A DNA stretch of 64,000 nucleotides. It comes from Stratiolaelaps scimitus (lineage: Eukaryota > Arthropoda > Arachnida > Mesostigmata > Laelapidae). The stretch's first letter is position 1. The number at the start of each line of letters is the position of its first letter. The position numbers were made by a program, and so were the translations under genes. This document shows positions 12,376-22,671 of this stretch, one piece after another. The stretch spans positions 3,162,001 through 3,226,000 of the forward strand of contig JABWDB010000034.1 of assembly GCA_019614645.1 (NCBI GenBank), given 5' to 3'. The notes under the pieces are model-generated. The model did no database searches, was not told the DNA's origin, and saw only the letters and a program-made list of their open reading frames with translations.

Positions 12376-13452
12376 GTAAGCTGGTGAAGCAAATTATTTA
12401 CCCTGCGCGATGGGGATTTAGCCATGCAGTCATGCAGGTTCGAGAGCTGTGAAACGAAAAAAACACACAAACAAAAAAACAAGGCACAAACACATAACGT
12501 ACTTATGTCAAGCAGCATCGAAAGCGTTTCGATCGACGGTCCCCCATCGGAGCCCCATCGGTCGGGGGTGCTTGTATTTAAACATCAAATGGAAGAAACC
12601 TAAAAATTGCCCGACTTCCGGAGCTGCTCAACTTGTGTAAAATCGCGTTTTCGCTAGCTCATATGAAATATAAATGGCCTCGTGTGTGCTCACGTAAAAT
12701 ATAGATGTATAAAACGCGTCGCCAAAAGGTCGCACACGTGTAGTGAGTATGTGTGTGTGTGTGCGCGACACTTTGTAGCTAAGCGGCCGTCCTGCACGGC
12801 TACAGGGCGTCTTGGCAGACATTCGGCCCGTTCGCGTGGAGCACAGGAAGTCTAAAGCTGTCTCTACCGGAATGGCGCCGACGTTCTCACCTAAGCAGAG
12901 CATGGGTGCTACTCCATCTCCACACTCGGCTGACGTCAATCTCGCGGACTGGCCCATTTTAGCTGGGCATTTTTCAGACTAAAGTGCTGCTGCCCTCCCT
13001 TTGAGAATTGCAGCGTACTTGCTGCTGCTGCTGCAGCGCTCAAGGCGGTTCGGTGCCCATGGCTGAGACTTTAGCTACTTCCGCAGGCTCCCTTGTCGGC
13101 GAGCGGCTCTAGAATGTTTGTTTAAAGCTACAGGTTGCTTTTACTCTTGTAGGTAAAGCTTGAAGGGAACATTTTCGTTTGTAGCATTATCTCTTTTCTT
13201 TTTTTCTCTCTAATATATAATAGCTTCCCTGCAGGCCGGTAAACCAGATCGTCATCAGAGTTTATCATCATTCCATGTTTTTGCACAGTTGTCCCATTGC
13301 TTCGTTGGGTTTTTGCACAAAGCGCGGTACGGATTCCGAATCCGTACCGCGAAAAACAGTGCCAAACACATCACACAAAACTGATCACTTACCCTCAATC
13401 ACCATAGGGCAGATTAGATAATCGGTCGGCTCCTCTGCTTTTTTGTCTCCAG
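12376..13452. other. Intron, 1.1 kb
   Basis: Holds a short (GT)n tract near 12750, a ctg-rich spot near 13021 and a perfect palindrome at 13323-13351. No exon was seen. Confidence 0.7.
13323..13351. repeat. Perfect GC-rich palindrome, 13-nt arms, 3-nt loop
   Basis: Arms 13323-13335 and 13339-13351 (cgcggtacggatt and its exact complement) flank ccg. It lies 101 bp before the Ig4 exon in an otherwise AT-rich intron. It could form a stable stem in the pre-mRNA or be a protein-binding dyad. Confidence 0.9.
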
Positions 13453-13749
13453 CTCCGCTATCCGTGCATATGACACCGGAGCGTGTCCAGGTTGAGACAG
13501 GCCGAAGTGCCACCCTGACGTGCAACGTCTCCGGCTGGCCTGTCGACTCCATCACATGGCTACGGGATCAGCGGCCTCTGCACCCGCTTCAGGGGCTGGA
13601 GACCGCGAGCTCGTCCTCGAAATATCAACTAATCTCACCGCACGTATTGCACATACCATCGTTGACACGAAATGAACGTGGTGTCTATCAGTGCTACGCC
13701 CGAAATCAACGCGACTCAGCACAGGCCACTAGTGAAATTGTTCTAGGAG
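13453..13749 (+). CDS. Dscam: Dscam exon: Ig4
   Basis: Acceptor ttttgtctccag at 13452, donor gtacgt at 13750, phase 1 at both ends (297 nt, 99 codons). It encodes all of Ig4: APLSVHMTPERVQVETGRSA, B-strand cysteine LTCNVSGWPVDSITW, then LTRNERGVYQCYARNQRDSA. The related fly segment has the same RGMYQC-like and RNDQ-SA layout. The next intron (13750-14095) contains two (TA)n tracts, each ending in an atctca motif. Confidence 0.93.
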
Positions 13750-13768
13750 GTACGTCTACCATACGAAT

Positions 13769-13771
<3 letters not shown>

Positions 13772-13804
<33 letters not shown>

Positions 13805-13827
13805 CTCATTATATATATATATATATA
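13772..13827. repeat. Two adjacent (TA)n tracts
   Basis: (TA)n at 13772-13802 and again at 13810-13827, separated by atctcat and followed by atctcag. They lie about 20 bp downstream of the Ig4 donor. The tracts are self-complementary and could fold the intron. Confidence 0.9.
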
Positions 13828-14095
13828 ATCTCAGATATAGCCTAATGTCTACTGTAATGCTAAATGTTGCTAACGAGACAATGAGCTGTGTTGTTTTGGT
13901 GATTAGAATATGACATGTTATTATATTGTATCTAATATCTAATTATCTATGTAGATTGTATCTAGCTCGCATTAAACGATTCGTTTCTGAGCTAGCTCGC
14001 CAGTTCTAAAATAGAGGGTTTTTTTTCCTCTCTCCATCCTGCTTTCGCGGCTGCTTGCGGCGGGCGGACCGGACATATTCCTGCGACATTCTCAG

Positions 14096-14506
14096 AAATT
14101 CCACCAATGATCACCGACGCATTCAAGGAACGGACCATCGAGCCCGGCTCGGGTAGCTTGAGTTTGCATTGCATCGCCTCGGGAACGCCTCTGCCCCAGG
14201 TGACGTGGACCCTTGATGGTCTGCCGGTGCAGGACAACGAGCGCGTCCGCGCAGGCGACTACGTCCGGAGGGGCGGCGACGTCGTGTCGCACGTTAACAT
14301 CTCAGATGTCCGCGTATCAGACGGCGGATTCTATGCGTGCATCGCACGGAGCGACGTCGGCGAGAAGGTGCACGAGGCTCGGATCAACATTCGTGGCCCA
14401 CCGACGGTCCGTCGTATGGAAGACCGCTATATCGTCGCCGGGGAAACCGTTCGAATACAGTGCCCGTATTCTGGTCATCCGATCTCGGAGATCTTCTGGG
14501 AAAAAG
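14096..14506 (+). CDS. Dscam: Dscam exon: Ig5 plus first half of Ig6
   Basis: Acceptor gcgacattctcag at 14095, donor gttagc at 14507, 411 nt, phase 1 to phase 1. Ig5 reads PPMITDAFKERTIEPGSGSL, LHCIASGTPLPQVTW and VSDGGFYACIARSDVGEKV. Ig6 begins GPPTVRRMEDRYIVAGETVR, with IQCPYSGHPISEIFWEK holding its cysteine and tryptophan. Its partner is the exon at 14727. Confidence 0.93.
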
Positions 14507-14726
14507 GTTAGCTAGGTAGTTAGTTAGTTAGTTAATTAGTTAGAAGTTTTCTGCAAAAGAAATCATAACGATCAAAATAAGAGATTTGAGCCAGTGTATG
14601 AATGCGGAACGCATGTTGATGAACGAATGTCGTAATTAGTGGTGACAAATTGTGTGTCACATTATGTTTGTTGTTCTTGGTCCGTGACTTCACACGCTAA
14701 TGTGAATATGGCTTTGATGCAATCAG

Positions 14727-14888
14727 ATGGCAGACGCCTTCCAACGAATCGGAGGCAACATGTATTTCCCAATGGGACGCTGGTGCTTGCGACAGCGGTT
14801 AAGAACGGCGATGAAGGATTATACCGGTGCACTGCAAGAAATAAGGATGGCACAGCCGATTCCGGCACGCTCCGAATTAAAGTTCAAG
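14727..14888 (+). CDS. Dscam: Dscam exon: second half of Ig6
   Basis: Acceptor ttgatgcaatcag at 14726, donor gtaagt at 14889, 162 nt, phase 1 both ends. It reads DGRRLPTNRRQHVFPNGTLV, then GDEGLYRCTARNKDG (F-strand cysteine) and ends LRIKVQ. The RxxVFPNGTL core is a Dscam Ig6 hallmark in the fly protein as I remember it. Confidence 0.93.
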
Positions 14889-15102
14889 GTAAGTGCACAT
14901 ACGAGCACCTCTCTTTTTTTTTTTTTTTTTTTCAAACAAATGTTTATTGACGGAACTGCTATATACATGCTTAAGTTCTCGTAAAAATAATAGTTAAAAG
15001 AATTATTGCAACGTATATTTTATATATAAAGGGTACACATTTTTTTTTTTGTACAATATGTAAACATTGGGTAAGATACAAAACAACTATCCACAAAAAT
15101 AT

Positions 15103-18093
15103 CTACATCTGATTGATAAAAAATTTTTTCACCTCCGCTGCAAACTTTTTTGCCGAGGAGAGTGAACGAATCTCGCGAGGAAGAGAGCCCCAGACTGCCG
15201 GCAAGCGATAAGCGAGAGCATGGCGGCTAGATTCTTTAACGGCAAAAGGTATCACAAACTCAGTTGGTCTGCGGGCCGTTCTTCGAACCACAGTGGTAAT
15301 TGGGAAAGTAATGTCGTTTGGAATACGTCCCTTCGACATCTTAAAGGCAAGAAGAGCTACGTGAATCAAATACATAACGCTCAGCTTAGGCAATTCGTAC
15401 TTCCCCAGAATGTCGGCGACGGAGTCGGAGCGACGTCTGCCAAAGATAGCCCGTAGTGCGTCATTCTGAACAACCTCTCCTCTCCGAAGAATCATGCTGT
15501 AGCCTCCTCCCCAGATAGAGATCCCGTAGCACAACAGAGGTACCAATAAAACTTTATAGAGGTGTAACAGGCCATCCACAGGAACCCCACGCTCTCTCAG
15601 GCGACGCAAGTTGGCCACCACTGCGTAGCATTTGGGCATGAAGCTCCCTATGTGGTCCTGCCAGCGCATGTTTTCCTGAAGCGTAAGGCCAAGGCACTTC
15701 GCAGACGATGACCAGTGCATCGTTTCACCGGCTACCTGTGTCGGCGACACCTGCACATTTCGTTGAGGCGGGCGAAAGAGAATGAGGTTGGTCTTGGTCG
15801 TGTTGATTACCAGACCGAACCTTTCGAAGGTGTTGATAACCCCCTCCACCTTCTTTAGAGCCTCTTCGATGTCGAGTTGCAGCGATGAAGGCCGAATTCG
15901 AAACAGAAGCGAAGTGTCGTCCGCGTATGCAATGGTCCTACAAAATTTCCCACCAGCGATTTTGAGAAGAATGAAATTGACTAGAATTAGAAACATAAAC
16001 GGCCCTAGAATGGATCCCTGGGGCGTGCCAATGTCAACTTCCAGCCAGTCCGATTCGATGTCCGCTACTTTCACCGCCTGTCGCCTCGCGGACAAGTACG
16101 AGCGAAACCAGTCAACGACACCGGGTTGGCATCCAAGGCACTTCAAGGCCTGCAGGAAAAATGTATGCCGAAGACAATTGAACGCAGCAGAGACATCCAA
16201 TAAGACGCCCAGACATACCTGGTTGTTCTCAATGGTGTCAGATATTTCCTGCCACAGGTGGGCCATTGCGAGTTCAGTCGAGCGTGCCCTACGAAAACCG
16301 AATTGACTAGCTGAGAGAAAATCTATCGAGTGAAGATATTTCTCCAGGCGGACCATCACTACCTTCTCGATCACCTTGGACAAGTAATCAACCAACGAGA
16401 TTGGTCGGTAATTTGACAGATGCTTCCGATCCCCCTTCTTCTTATATAGTGGTATAACTGAAGCGTCTTTCAACTTGCGTGGAAATGTCCCCCTACTCAG
16501 CGACAGATTGGCTATGTGAGCAAAAGGTCTCGCGAGCACCGCCGACGCACGTTTTACCAGAGCGCTGGGGATCCCTGCTGCGCCTGTAGACCAACTAGCC
16601 TTCGTAGATTCAAGCACTGTCTGAATCTCCACACAGTTGACTTGGGAGAACTCAAATGTGGTGTTTCGACAGGGCCAGATCGATGTAAGCTCCGGCTCGA
16701 TATTATCGTCGATCCGAAGAGAGGCAACCGTTTTTGAGCCCACCGCAGCAAAATGAGTATTTAATTCATTCGCAATCTCCTGCGGACTTGTCAGTTCGCC
16801 GGATTCGATGACCAGGGCTGTTGGCAGTGCCGCTTTTTGTCTCTCCCGTCCACAGGCAGCGTTTACAAACTCCCACAACTTCTTTGCATTCCCTTTATGT
16901 CGCCCAAACTGCTCTCGGTAAAACGAGCTCCTAGCAATTTGAAGGTCGTGTCTGTAGCGACGAAGACTATGATAATACGCCATCTTAGATTCTAAGGATC
17001 TATTTCTCAAGTACCAGCGGTATAGTTTGTTCACCGAATGGCGCAGACTCCGAAGTCTCGCATTGAACTGGAATCTCTTTTGCTGTGGAGGTCTACGACT
17101 CACCCTGACAGTGAAACACTTATCGTATTCTCTCGTTATAATAGAGCTGAAAGCCTCGAAAGCCTCGTCCGCGTCCACCGCCTGGTAGACACGCTGCCAG
17201 CTCAGTCTGCTAGTGTTCCCCAAAAACTTCTCGATGCTAACACCATCATGTTGTCTGACTAGATTCATCTCACTGTCATCGGCGTCCCTTAGACTAACGG
17301 AAGACCTGCCTGTGAGCGAAACGACAGTAGGATAGTGATCTGAGAAAAGAGGGGTACACCACACGGCTGGAGAGATGTTCAAGAATTCCTCACAATAACC
17401 AATCGCAATGTGGTCAATGCACGTCCCTGATGCTGGACGGGTGACCTGATCAATGATGTGTTGGAAACCTCTTGACGAGAAGAACGATAAATAGTCTTCA
17501 CAGGAAGACCTAATAAGGAGGTTCGTGTTAGAATCACCCATTATGATACACGGCAGAGCACTATTTCGCGGGATAATATCCTCGAGTACATTGAGTAAGG
17601 TGTCCCTGTACAAAGCGTGACTAGAATAGAAACCAATTAAGTAGCCAGTAAAACCAGGCTTCTTTAGCAGGACGCGCACCGCCTGTACGTTGCCATCGTC
17701 GCTAGTTCTCGTTTCTGAGTCGACTACCAAGCAGCTAGAGCGAATATAGATGCCTACGCCACCTCCTTGCCTATTGCCCTCCCGTCCCGCTCCAATGAAA
17801 CAGAAATCAGAGATACCAAAGCCGCCATAATCAACCATTTTTAACCAGGTCTCACTTACCACCACCGCGGCAAGCCCGATGCCCTCCTCCTCCAGGAAGT
17901 CAGTTAGAGTCTCGAGTTGACCCGATTTTCTCAGCCCTCCTGTCCCAGCATTCAGATGCAGCGCTGCAAAGTTACTAAAGGCCGTTGTTCTCCCACCATT
18001 CAAGCCTGGGACTAACAATTCAGCATCTCCTTGCCACTTCTGGCAATCACTCACATTATAACAATCTGAGTTGGGTAAATGAACATTTGTCAT
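15103..18093 (-). CDS. LINE ORF2: endonuclease/reverse transcriptase
   Basis: 996 codons from ATG, uninterrupted. The N-terminal apurinic-type endonuclease shows SETWL (residues 80-84), GDSNTNLL (186-193) and SDHYP (251-255), with the expected E, D and DH active-site positions. The reverse transcriptase shows SVIPLYKKKGDRK...NYRPISL (about 545-567), QFGFRRARST (597-606), LLDVSAAF (631-638, motif A aspartate kept), TPQGSILGP (690-698) and YADD (723-726). The C-terminus has the WGSLPREIRSL type ending shared by CR1/Jockey elements. The ORF starts one base after the ORF1 stop (taa-t-ATG), suggesting termination-reinitiation or read-through coupling. No disabling change was seen, so the copy may be young. 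Confidence 0.95.
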   Translation of the reverse strand: MTNVHLPNSDCYNVSDCQKWQGDAELLVPGLNGGRTTAFSNFAALHLNAGTGGLRKSGQLETLTDFLEEEGIGLAAVVVSETWLKMVDYGGFGISDFCFIGAGREGNRQGGGVGIYIRSSCLVVDSETRTSDDGNVQAVRVLLKKPGFTGYLIGFYSSHALYRDTLLNVLEDIIPRNSALPCIIMGDSNTNLLIRSSCEDYLSFFSSRGFQHIIDQVTRPASGTCIDHIAIGYCEEFLNISPAVWCTPLFSDHYPTVVSLTGRSSVSLRDADDSEMNLVRQHDGVSIEKFLGNTSRLSWQRVYQAVDADEAFEAFSSIITREYDKCFTVRVSRRPPQQKRFQFNARLRSLRHSVNKLYRWYLRNRSLESKMAYYHSLRRYRHDLQIARSSFYREQFGRHKGNAKKLWEFVNAACGRERQKAALPTALVIESGELTSPQEIANELNTHFAAVGSKTVASLRIDDNIEPELTSIWPCRNTTFEFSQVNCVEIQTVLESTKASWSTGAAGIPSALVKRASAVLARPFAHIANLSLSRGTFPRKLKDASVIPLYKKKGDRKHLSNYRPISLVDYLSKVIEKVVMVRLEKYLHSIDFLSASQFGFRRARSTELAMAHLWQEISDTIENNQVCLGVLLDVSAAFNCLRHTFFLQALKCLGCQPGVVDWFRSYLSARRQAVKVADIESDWLEVDIGTPQGSILGPFMFLILVNFILLKIAGGKFCRTIAYADDTSLLFRIRPSSLQLDIEEALKKVEGVINTFERFGLVINTTKTNLILFRPPQRNVQVSPTQVAGETMHWSSSAKCLGLTLQENMRWQDHIGSFMPKCYAVVANLRRLRERGVPVDGLLHLYKVLLVPLLCYGISIWGGGYSMILRRGEVVQNDALRAIFGRRRSDSVADILGKYELPKLSVMYLIHVALLAFKMSKGRIPNDITFPITTVVRRTARRPTEFVIPFAVKESSRHALAYRLPAVWGSLPREIRSLSSAKKFAAEVKKFFINQM

Positions 18094-18094
18094 A

Positions 18095-19438
18095 TTATAT
18101 TGTTACTTTTCTTATTTTTGCCCCCGCTCCCATAGTAAAAACTGCACTTATAAGAGGCTGTAGAACGCGCATAAGGTTTTTTAAGTGATTGGCAGCTCGA
18201 GGACTCATCGCATTTAGGAGACGTAACAACGGCTGCATTGAAATCGCCATGTTCCCTCCTCTAAAAATGCGCTTTTTCTTCGGCGCCGACTTCCGTGGTC
18301 CCGACTCATTCGTCGCCGGTCGCTTGGCTGCCTGTGGACCCGGTTTTATCTTCACCTGCCGTTCGGCCGCCTGTGGTAGCCGCGTCATGCCCGGCAGATT
18401 GACTCTTGTCTCCGATCCAGAAGGCGTGTCTAAAACTAGCGACCGTACCACTGCAGCGTACGAAGGCTGAGACGTTTCGGCGGGAACAGCGGGCACTGAC
18501 CCCGTTTCCGGCTGCGGGGGGGTAGACGGAGTATGCACTACCGCGACTTTGCGAGCCTCAGGATGGTCCGCTCTCAGCTGCTGAATCAATCTACACTCCA
18601 TCCAGGCCTTACGCCTTTCAATTTCACAAGCCCGCAGCGGGCAGTTCGGAGACGACGCCGAGTGTGCTCCCTTGCAGTTAACACACCGTGGCGCATTTCT
18701 GCACTTGTCCATAAGATGCCCCGCTTTTCCGCATCTCTTACATGCTACCTCATTCCGACAGAATGAGGCGATGTGACCAAGTTGTTGGCATCGAAAGCAA
18801 GATATGGGGGTGCCCGCATGCATCACGACCTTATGGGCCCTATAAGCAAGAAATACCTCTGCAGGCGGAATTTTGTGGAATTGCAATAGTACGCGATCTG
18901 TTGGGAACTCGCGGAGCTCCCCATTAACGCGTTTCTTTATGCATTCACGCTTGACGGTAGTGACACCTACTTTCTCCAATGCTACTAGGATTTCATTCTC
19001 CGAGAAACCCCTGTCGACTTGTGTGATTCGTGCCCAATATTGTTCCAGCTCCCTACACTTCGCTATTACCGGAGTATTAAGCAATTTGGATAATTTTAAC
19101 ACTTCCTTAGCGTGCTCCACAGAACCCACCCACACAAAAATCACGTTAGATTTCGATTCTGGTCTGGAGAAGGGGAAGAGTTTGAATACTTCTCCACACA
19201 ACGCCAGCAGGTTACCATCAAAACTTTCGCCCACGAAAGTGACCGCGCCCGTTTTGTCACACCTCTTTTCGACTCTCTTCGAGATAGCTACCCGAAACGC
19301 TCCTTTGACCGTCCCCACTTTGTTTTCACGCATAGCTTCAATCTCCAGTTTGATCTTTTGGATCTTCTTAGACGTGCTCCTGTTTACGACCGTATTCCAT
19401 CCGTGTTCATGATCTGCACCATGCTCGCAAGCTGTCAC
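18095..19438 (-). CDS. LINE ORF1: gag-like RNA-binding protein, probably truncated at 5' end
   Basis: 447 codons are open from a GTG at 19438. The frame stays open upstream to a stop near 19498 without an ATG, so the true start is probably lost or lies at an internal methionine (residue 36). Three zinc knuckles lie in tandem: CFRCQQLGHIASFC (214-227) and CKRCGKAGHLMDKC (233-246), both CX2CX4HX4C, then CVNCKGAHSASSPNC (252-266), CX2CX3HX6C. This triple is typical of Jockey-superfamily gag proteins that coat element RNA. A basic, proline-rich C-terminus (RKSAPKKKRIFRGG) follows. Confidence 0.9.
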   Translation of the reverse strand: MTACEHGADHEHGWNTVVNRSTSKKIQKIKLEIEAMRENKVGTVKGAFRVAISKRVEKRCDKTGAVTFVGESFDGNLLALCGEVFKLFPFSRPESKSNVIFVWVGSVEHAKEVLKLSKLLNTPVIAKCRELEQYWARITQVDRGFSENEILVALEKVGVTTVKRECIKKRVNGELREFPTDRVLLQFHKIPPAEVFLAYRAHKVVMHAGTPISCFRCQQLGHIASFCRNEVACKRCGKAGHLMDKCRNAPRCVNCKGAHSASSPNCPLRACEIERRKAWMECRLIQQLRADHPEARKVAVVHTPSTPPQPETGSVPAVPAETSQPSYAAVVRSLVLDTPSGSETRVNLPGMTRLPQAAERQVKIKPGPQAAKRPATNESGPRKSAPKKKRIFRGGNMAISMQPLLRLLNAMSPRAANHLKNLMRVLQPLISAVFTMGAGAKIRKVTI

Positions 19439-19744
19439 TTCCCCATCTATGTCAATGGGTGTCTCTATTTCATTGGTGTCTACCGGTCTTTCTCTCTATA
19501 TATATATATTTTTTTTTTATGACGGAGAATGTTTATGCAGACCAATCCTCACAACTAAGGTATTTGCCATGGTATTGTGGGACTCCTACCTGGCGGAGGG
19601 GCAGACCTGCCCACTAAACTCACGCCCCACTTAATCTTCACTCTGAGTTGGTCCGGATCTTCAGAATTAACAGTACTACGAACCGTGACTTAGATCACGG
19701 TCAGGATAAACGCACAAATATAATTGTAAAAACCATACACACTG

Positions 19745-19746
<2 letters not shown>

Positions 19747-19783
<37 letters not shown>
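19747..19783. repeat. (TA)n microsatellite
   Basis: Uninterrupted TA dinucleotides in the Ig6-Ig7 intron, beyond the 5' side of the LINE. Confidence 0.95.
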
Positions 19784-19785
<2 letters not shown>

Positions 19786-21820
19786 AAATTTTATAAGAAT
19801 TCGTACGTTCCCACGAGAAATGCCGAGCGGAAAAATATCCAAATCCCTGGCCCCTGCCATTTGGTAGAAGCTGATTTCGGATTACAAAATCACTCTGGTC
19901 GCTCAGCTATTGTTGAGCGAGTTTTCGCTTAATCGTAAGCAGAGCTTCAGAACACCCTACATGGACCATTACTTTAGCCGGTATCGATGGAATGGAACTC
20001 TGCATCGAACTGCTTTGAACGGCTCCTTCCTGTAGTAACGTGTTTCTGAGATCATTTCTTCCCTTATATTGTAATTTTCATTTTGCACTTAATATAATGA
20101 ACAGTGAAGACTCAAGAGTACTGTAATAATAACGCACACAAAAGACGGCACACCTAATGATAAAGTTGGACGCGTTCATTTAGAGCCATTCTAATGGTGT
20201 CCTCGATACAGAGGGTACGTTGCATTGCAGCGACTTTGTTCTGCTCTCCAACGCGGGTGGCCTCGGGCGGCGCGTAATGAGACCCCGCCGCATTGGCGGA
20301 ACTTTACCGCTCAAGCCCGTGCGGACAGCCAAGAGGAAACGAAGGCATGACGGAAGATGGCGCTGAGAAGTGTGGCTGTTGCGAAATCGAGGCTCTCAGC
20401 CTCCAGGAGCACCATCTGCTGGGTAGCGATGCCTCTTCAGTTACGAGGACGTCCTGTTGCGTAGCTCATGACACACACACACACAAGATACCAAAAGCTT
20501 TTTTCCTCGGGCCCCGCCTGTCCCAATGTCCACCAGGGTATGATACGTTACAGCGCTTTGTTCGCGTTGTGTTGTGCTGCTTACTGTGACAAAAAAAAAG
20601 TCGCTTCCGCGTGTCTCATAGAGAATCGCTCCGCCCTTACCTCGATGCGTCCTTCTTCAATTTCTTCCATTATAAGCCAACGAGATGTATATATATATAC
20701 CTATATATATGTATATATATATATATAGGTATATGGATGAATAGGCTGGATACGTTGCCGCTGTCCATTGTGACAATAGAGAGATAGAGTATCAAATGCC
20801 TATTGCTAGCAATTGAAAGCCATCCGCATTTATACATATATATATATACATTGTGATATCGACTCTGCAAAGTCGTTGTGCACGTCTCAGGTAGCCAATC
20901 GCTGACGGGGTCTGCTCCTCTCAAATCGGTACAAAAATCAAACGATCAGACAGGTTGCTTTCCCCCTCACGCCCAGCCTTCTTTGGGCTTCACTGAAGCT
21001 TCGCTACATTCGAATACACTTCGCGCGGCGAATGCTGCTGTCATCGCGGCTTTGTGCCGGCTCGACTCAAATAGAGAAGGCGCCACCACTTCATCTGTCG
21101 GACAGTGTCATCGGACGTGACGCTGTATCATGGGTCTACTTTTCGATGGACGGATACGATTGTGGCAGACAACGACTCTGTTCGGAGGCTCTATCCATAT
21201 CATTGTAGGCTATATCGATCCCTTTATGTTCTAGGGAAGGACGTCCATACTATATGACAAGGAGGTTTCCGGTTGCAGTGTGCTCTAATATTGTGCTACC
21301 GCACTCGTCGTGATACTTCGACGGAAAATGATTATATATGATCTGTCGATGTAGTATGTTATATCTCGATCTCACCGTTTAGGTCTGAATCGTGAGCGAA
21401 CGCGATCGCTTAAAGTGGACATTGGAAAGTTTGTTGCATTAATCAAATATATGGTACTATTTACCTTTATTCAATCTGCAAGCCATTGGACTAAAGCCTT
21501 CTGTCTGACGAAAAGTAAAAAACAACAACAACACAGCTTCCTGTTACACTTGCCAAAAACAAAGCTAATTAGTGCTTCCATTCGTCCACCTAAGACCACA
21601 TGTGATTCAGCTGAGGCATGAAATTGTTCCTTGAAGCCAAAGCTCTAATGTCTTCACGTTCACTCGTCGTTTGCAGTAAGCAACCGACCCTTTGTGTGCC
21701 GTTCTTGTTGGTCTTATATATTCTGGACCTTGGGGTCGAATTCGACACCAGGGTGCCCCCCAAAAATGACCTTGTTCTCACGAATCACATTTGCTTGTGT
21801 CTCCAACTCCGGGGAAACAG

Positions 21821-22102
21821 TGAAACCGGTCCTGCAGCCGTTCACCTTCCCGAGAGTGATTCAAGAAGGAATGAAGGTGGTGGTGACCTGCTCAGTGGCC
21901 GACGGTGATGCCCCGTTCGAAGTGACGTGGCTACGCAATGGAAGCCCTCTGCCCGAGGATTCGGTGCGAGTCCAAAAGTACTCGGATGACTTTGCCACCC
22001 TGACGATCGAGAAGGCTCAGCCGAGGCATAACGGAGACTACACCTGCACGGCTAGGAACGCCTTCGCCCAGGTGAACTACACCTCAACGTTAACAGTCCA
22101 CG
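21821..22102 (+). CDS. Dscam: Dscam exon: Ig7 (single copy)
   Basis: Acceptor ccggggaaacag at 21820, donor gtaagc at 22103, 282 nt, phase 1 both ends. It encodes a whole Ig domain: VKPVLQPFTFPRVIQEG, VVVTCSVADGDAPFEVTWLR and RHNGDYTCTARNAFAQVNYT. The GD-P-V-W pattern fits Ig7. In insects and crustaceans this domain is chosen from a large exon array; here only one was found. The next intron (22103-22551) shows nothing recognisable. Confidence 0.92.
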
Positions 22103-22551
22103 GTAAGCGATATACAGCGGCCCAAGCCTTAATCGGGGTTGTACCAATCACAGCTGATTGTATGTAGAATGTGTGGCAATTTCTTCAGCGGACTCATATT
22201 ATTTTCATCAGCATTCCGCTCCTAATATAATAACACTGTAACCCGTGAATTCGTCGCGGGATATCATTGCCGTCATGGTCTTGTGACGCGATATCATTTC
22301 AAAGATATACGTTTTCTTCAATTCGTTTAAAATCAAACTCATCATAACGCCATTCTAAATGTTTCTATTCGAAAACTGCATGACTGCATGCGAACATACT
22401 GCATGAATGATGGCCATACGGCAACTCGAGCATAAACAAATCGATTTCCTCGCCGTTCTCACGGCCCGAGCACAGCGCGGAGCGGCGGACTCTGAGTCAT
22501 TCTATGAGAAGTGACCTGATTGTACATTTATACTTGACAATATCTTTGCAG

Positions 22552-22671
22552 TGCCTCCTCGATGGTCGATTGAGCCCAAGGACACGGACGTTGTCGTGGG
22601 TCGTTCGGCCACCCTCGACTGCCAGGCTGAAGGCTACCCGCATCCGCAGTTGCGATGGGAAAAAGGAACTG
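22552..22671 (+). CDS. Dscam: Dscam exon: first half of Ig8
   Basis: Acceptor caatatctttgcag at 22551, donor gtaata at 22672, 120 nt, phase 1 both ends. It reads VPPRWSIEPKDTDVVVGRSA, LDCQAEGYPHPQLRWEKGT, holding the cysteine and tryptophan of Ig8. The other half is 4.3 kb away at 26984. Confidence 0.92.

Larger units (their letters stand above)
14914..19495 (-). mobile_element. Jockey/CR1-like non-LTR retrotransposon, antisense in Dscam intron
   Basis: Read on the minus strand, it has ORF1 with three gag-type zinc knuckles, ORF2 with AP-endonuclease and reverse transcriptase, a 3'UTR with AATAAA (tttatt on plus at 14943-14948) and a 19-nt poly(A), seen as T at 14914-14932. No RNase H region is recognisable after the RT. 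Three CCHC knuckles are typical of the Jockey superfamily; the exact clade is not resolved. The 5' limit is uncertain. ORF1 is open up to a stop beside a TA tract at about 19498, while sequence to about 19640 could still be 5'UTR. I could not identify a target-site duplication. Confidence 0.92.
14889..21820. other. Intron, 6.9 kb, dominated by an antisense LINE
   Basis: This intron separates Ig6 from Ig7, the position of the largest alternative-exon array in insect Dscam1. Apart from the LINE (14914 to about 19495) and (TA)n tracts at 19747-19783 and 20685-20730, I saw no Ig-coding sequence in either flank. In particular there is no duplicate of the exon at 21821. Confidence 0.7.

Noticed and set aside
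20293..21120. Open frames between the LINE and the Ig7 exon considered as alternative Ig7 exons
   Set aside because: No Ig cysteine/tryptophan pattern and no phase-1 acceptor-donor pair around them.
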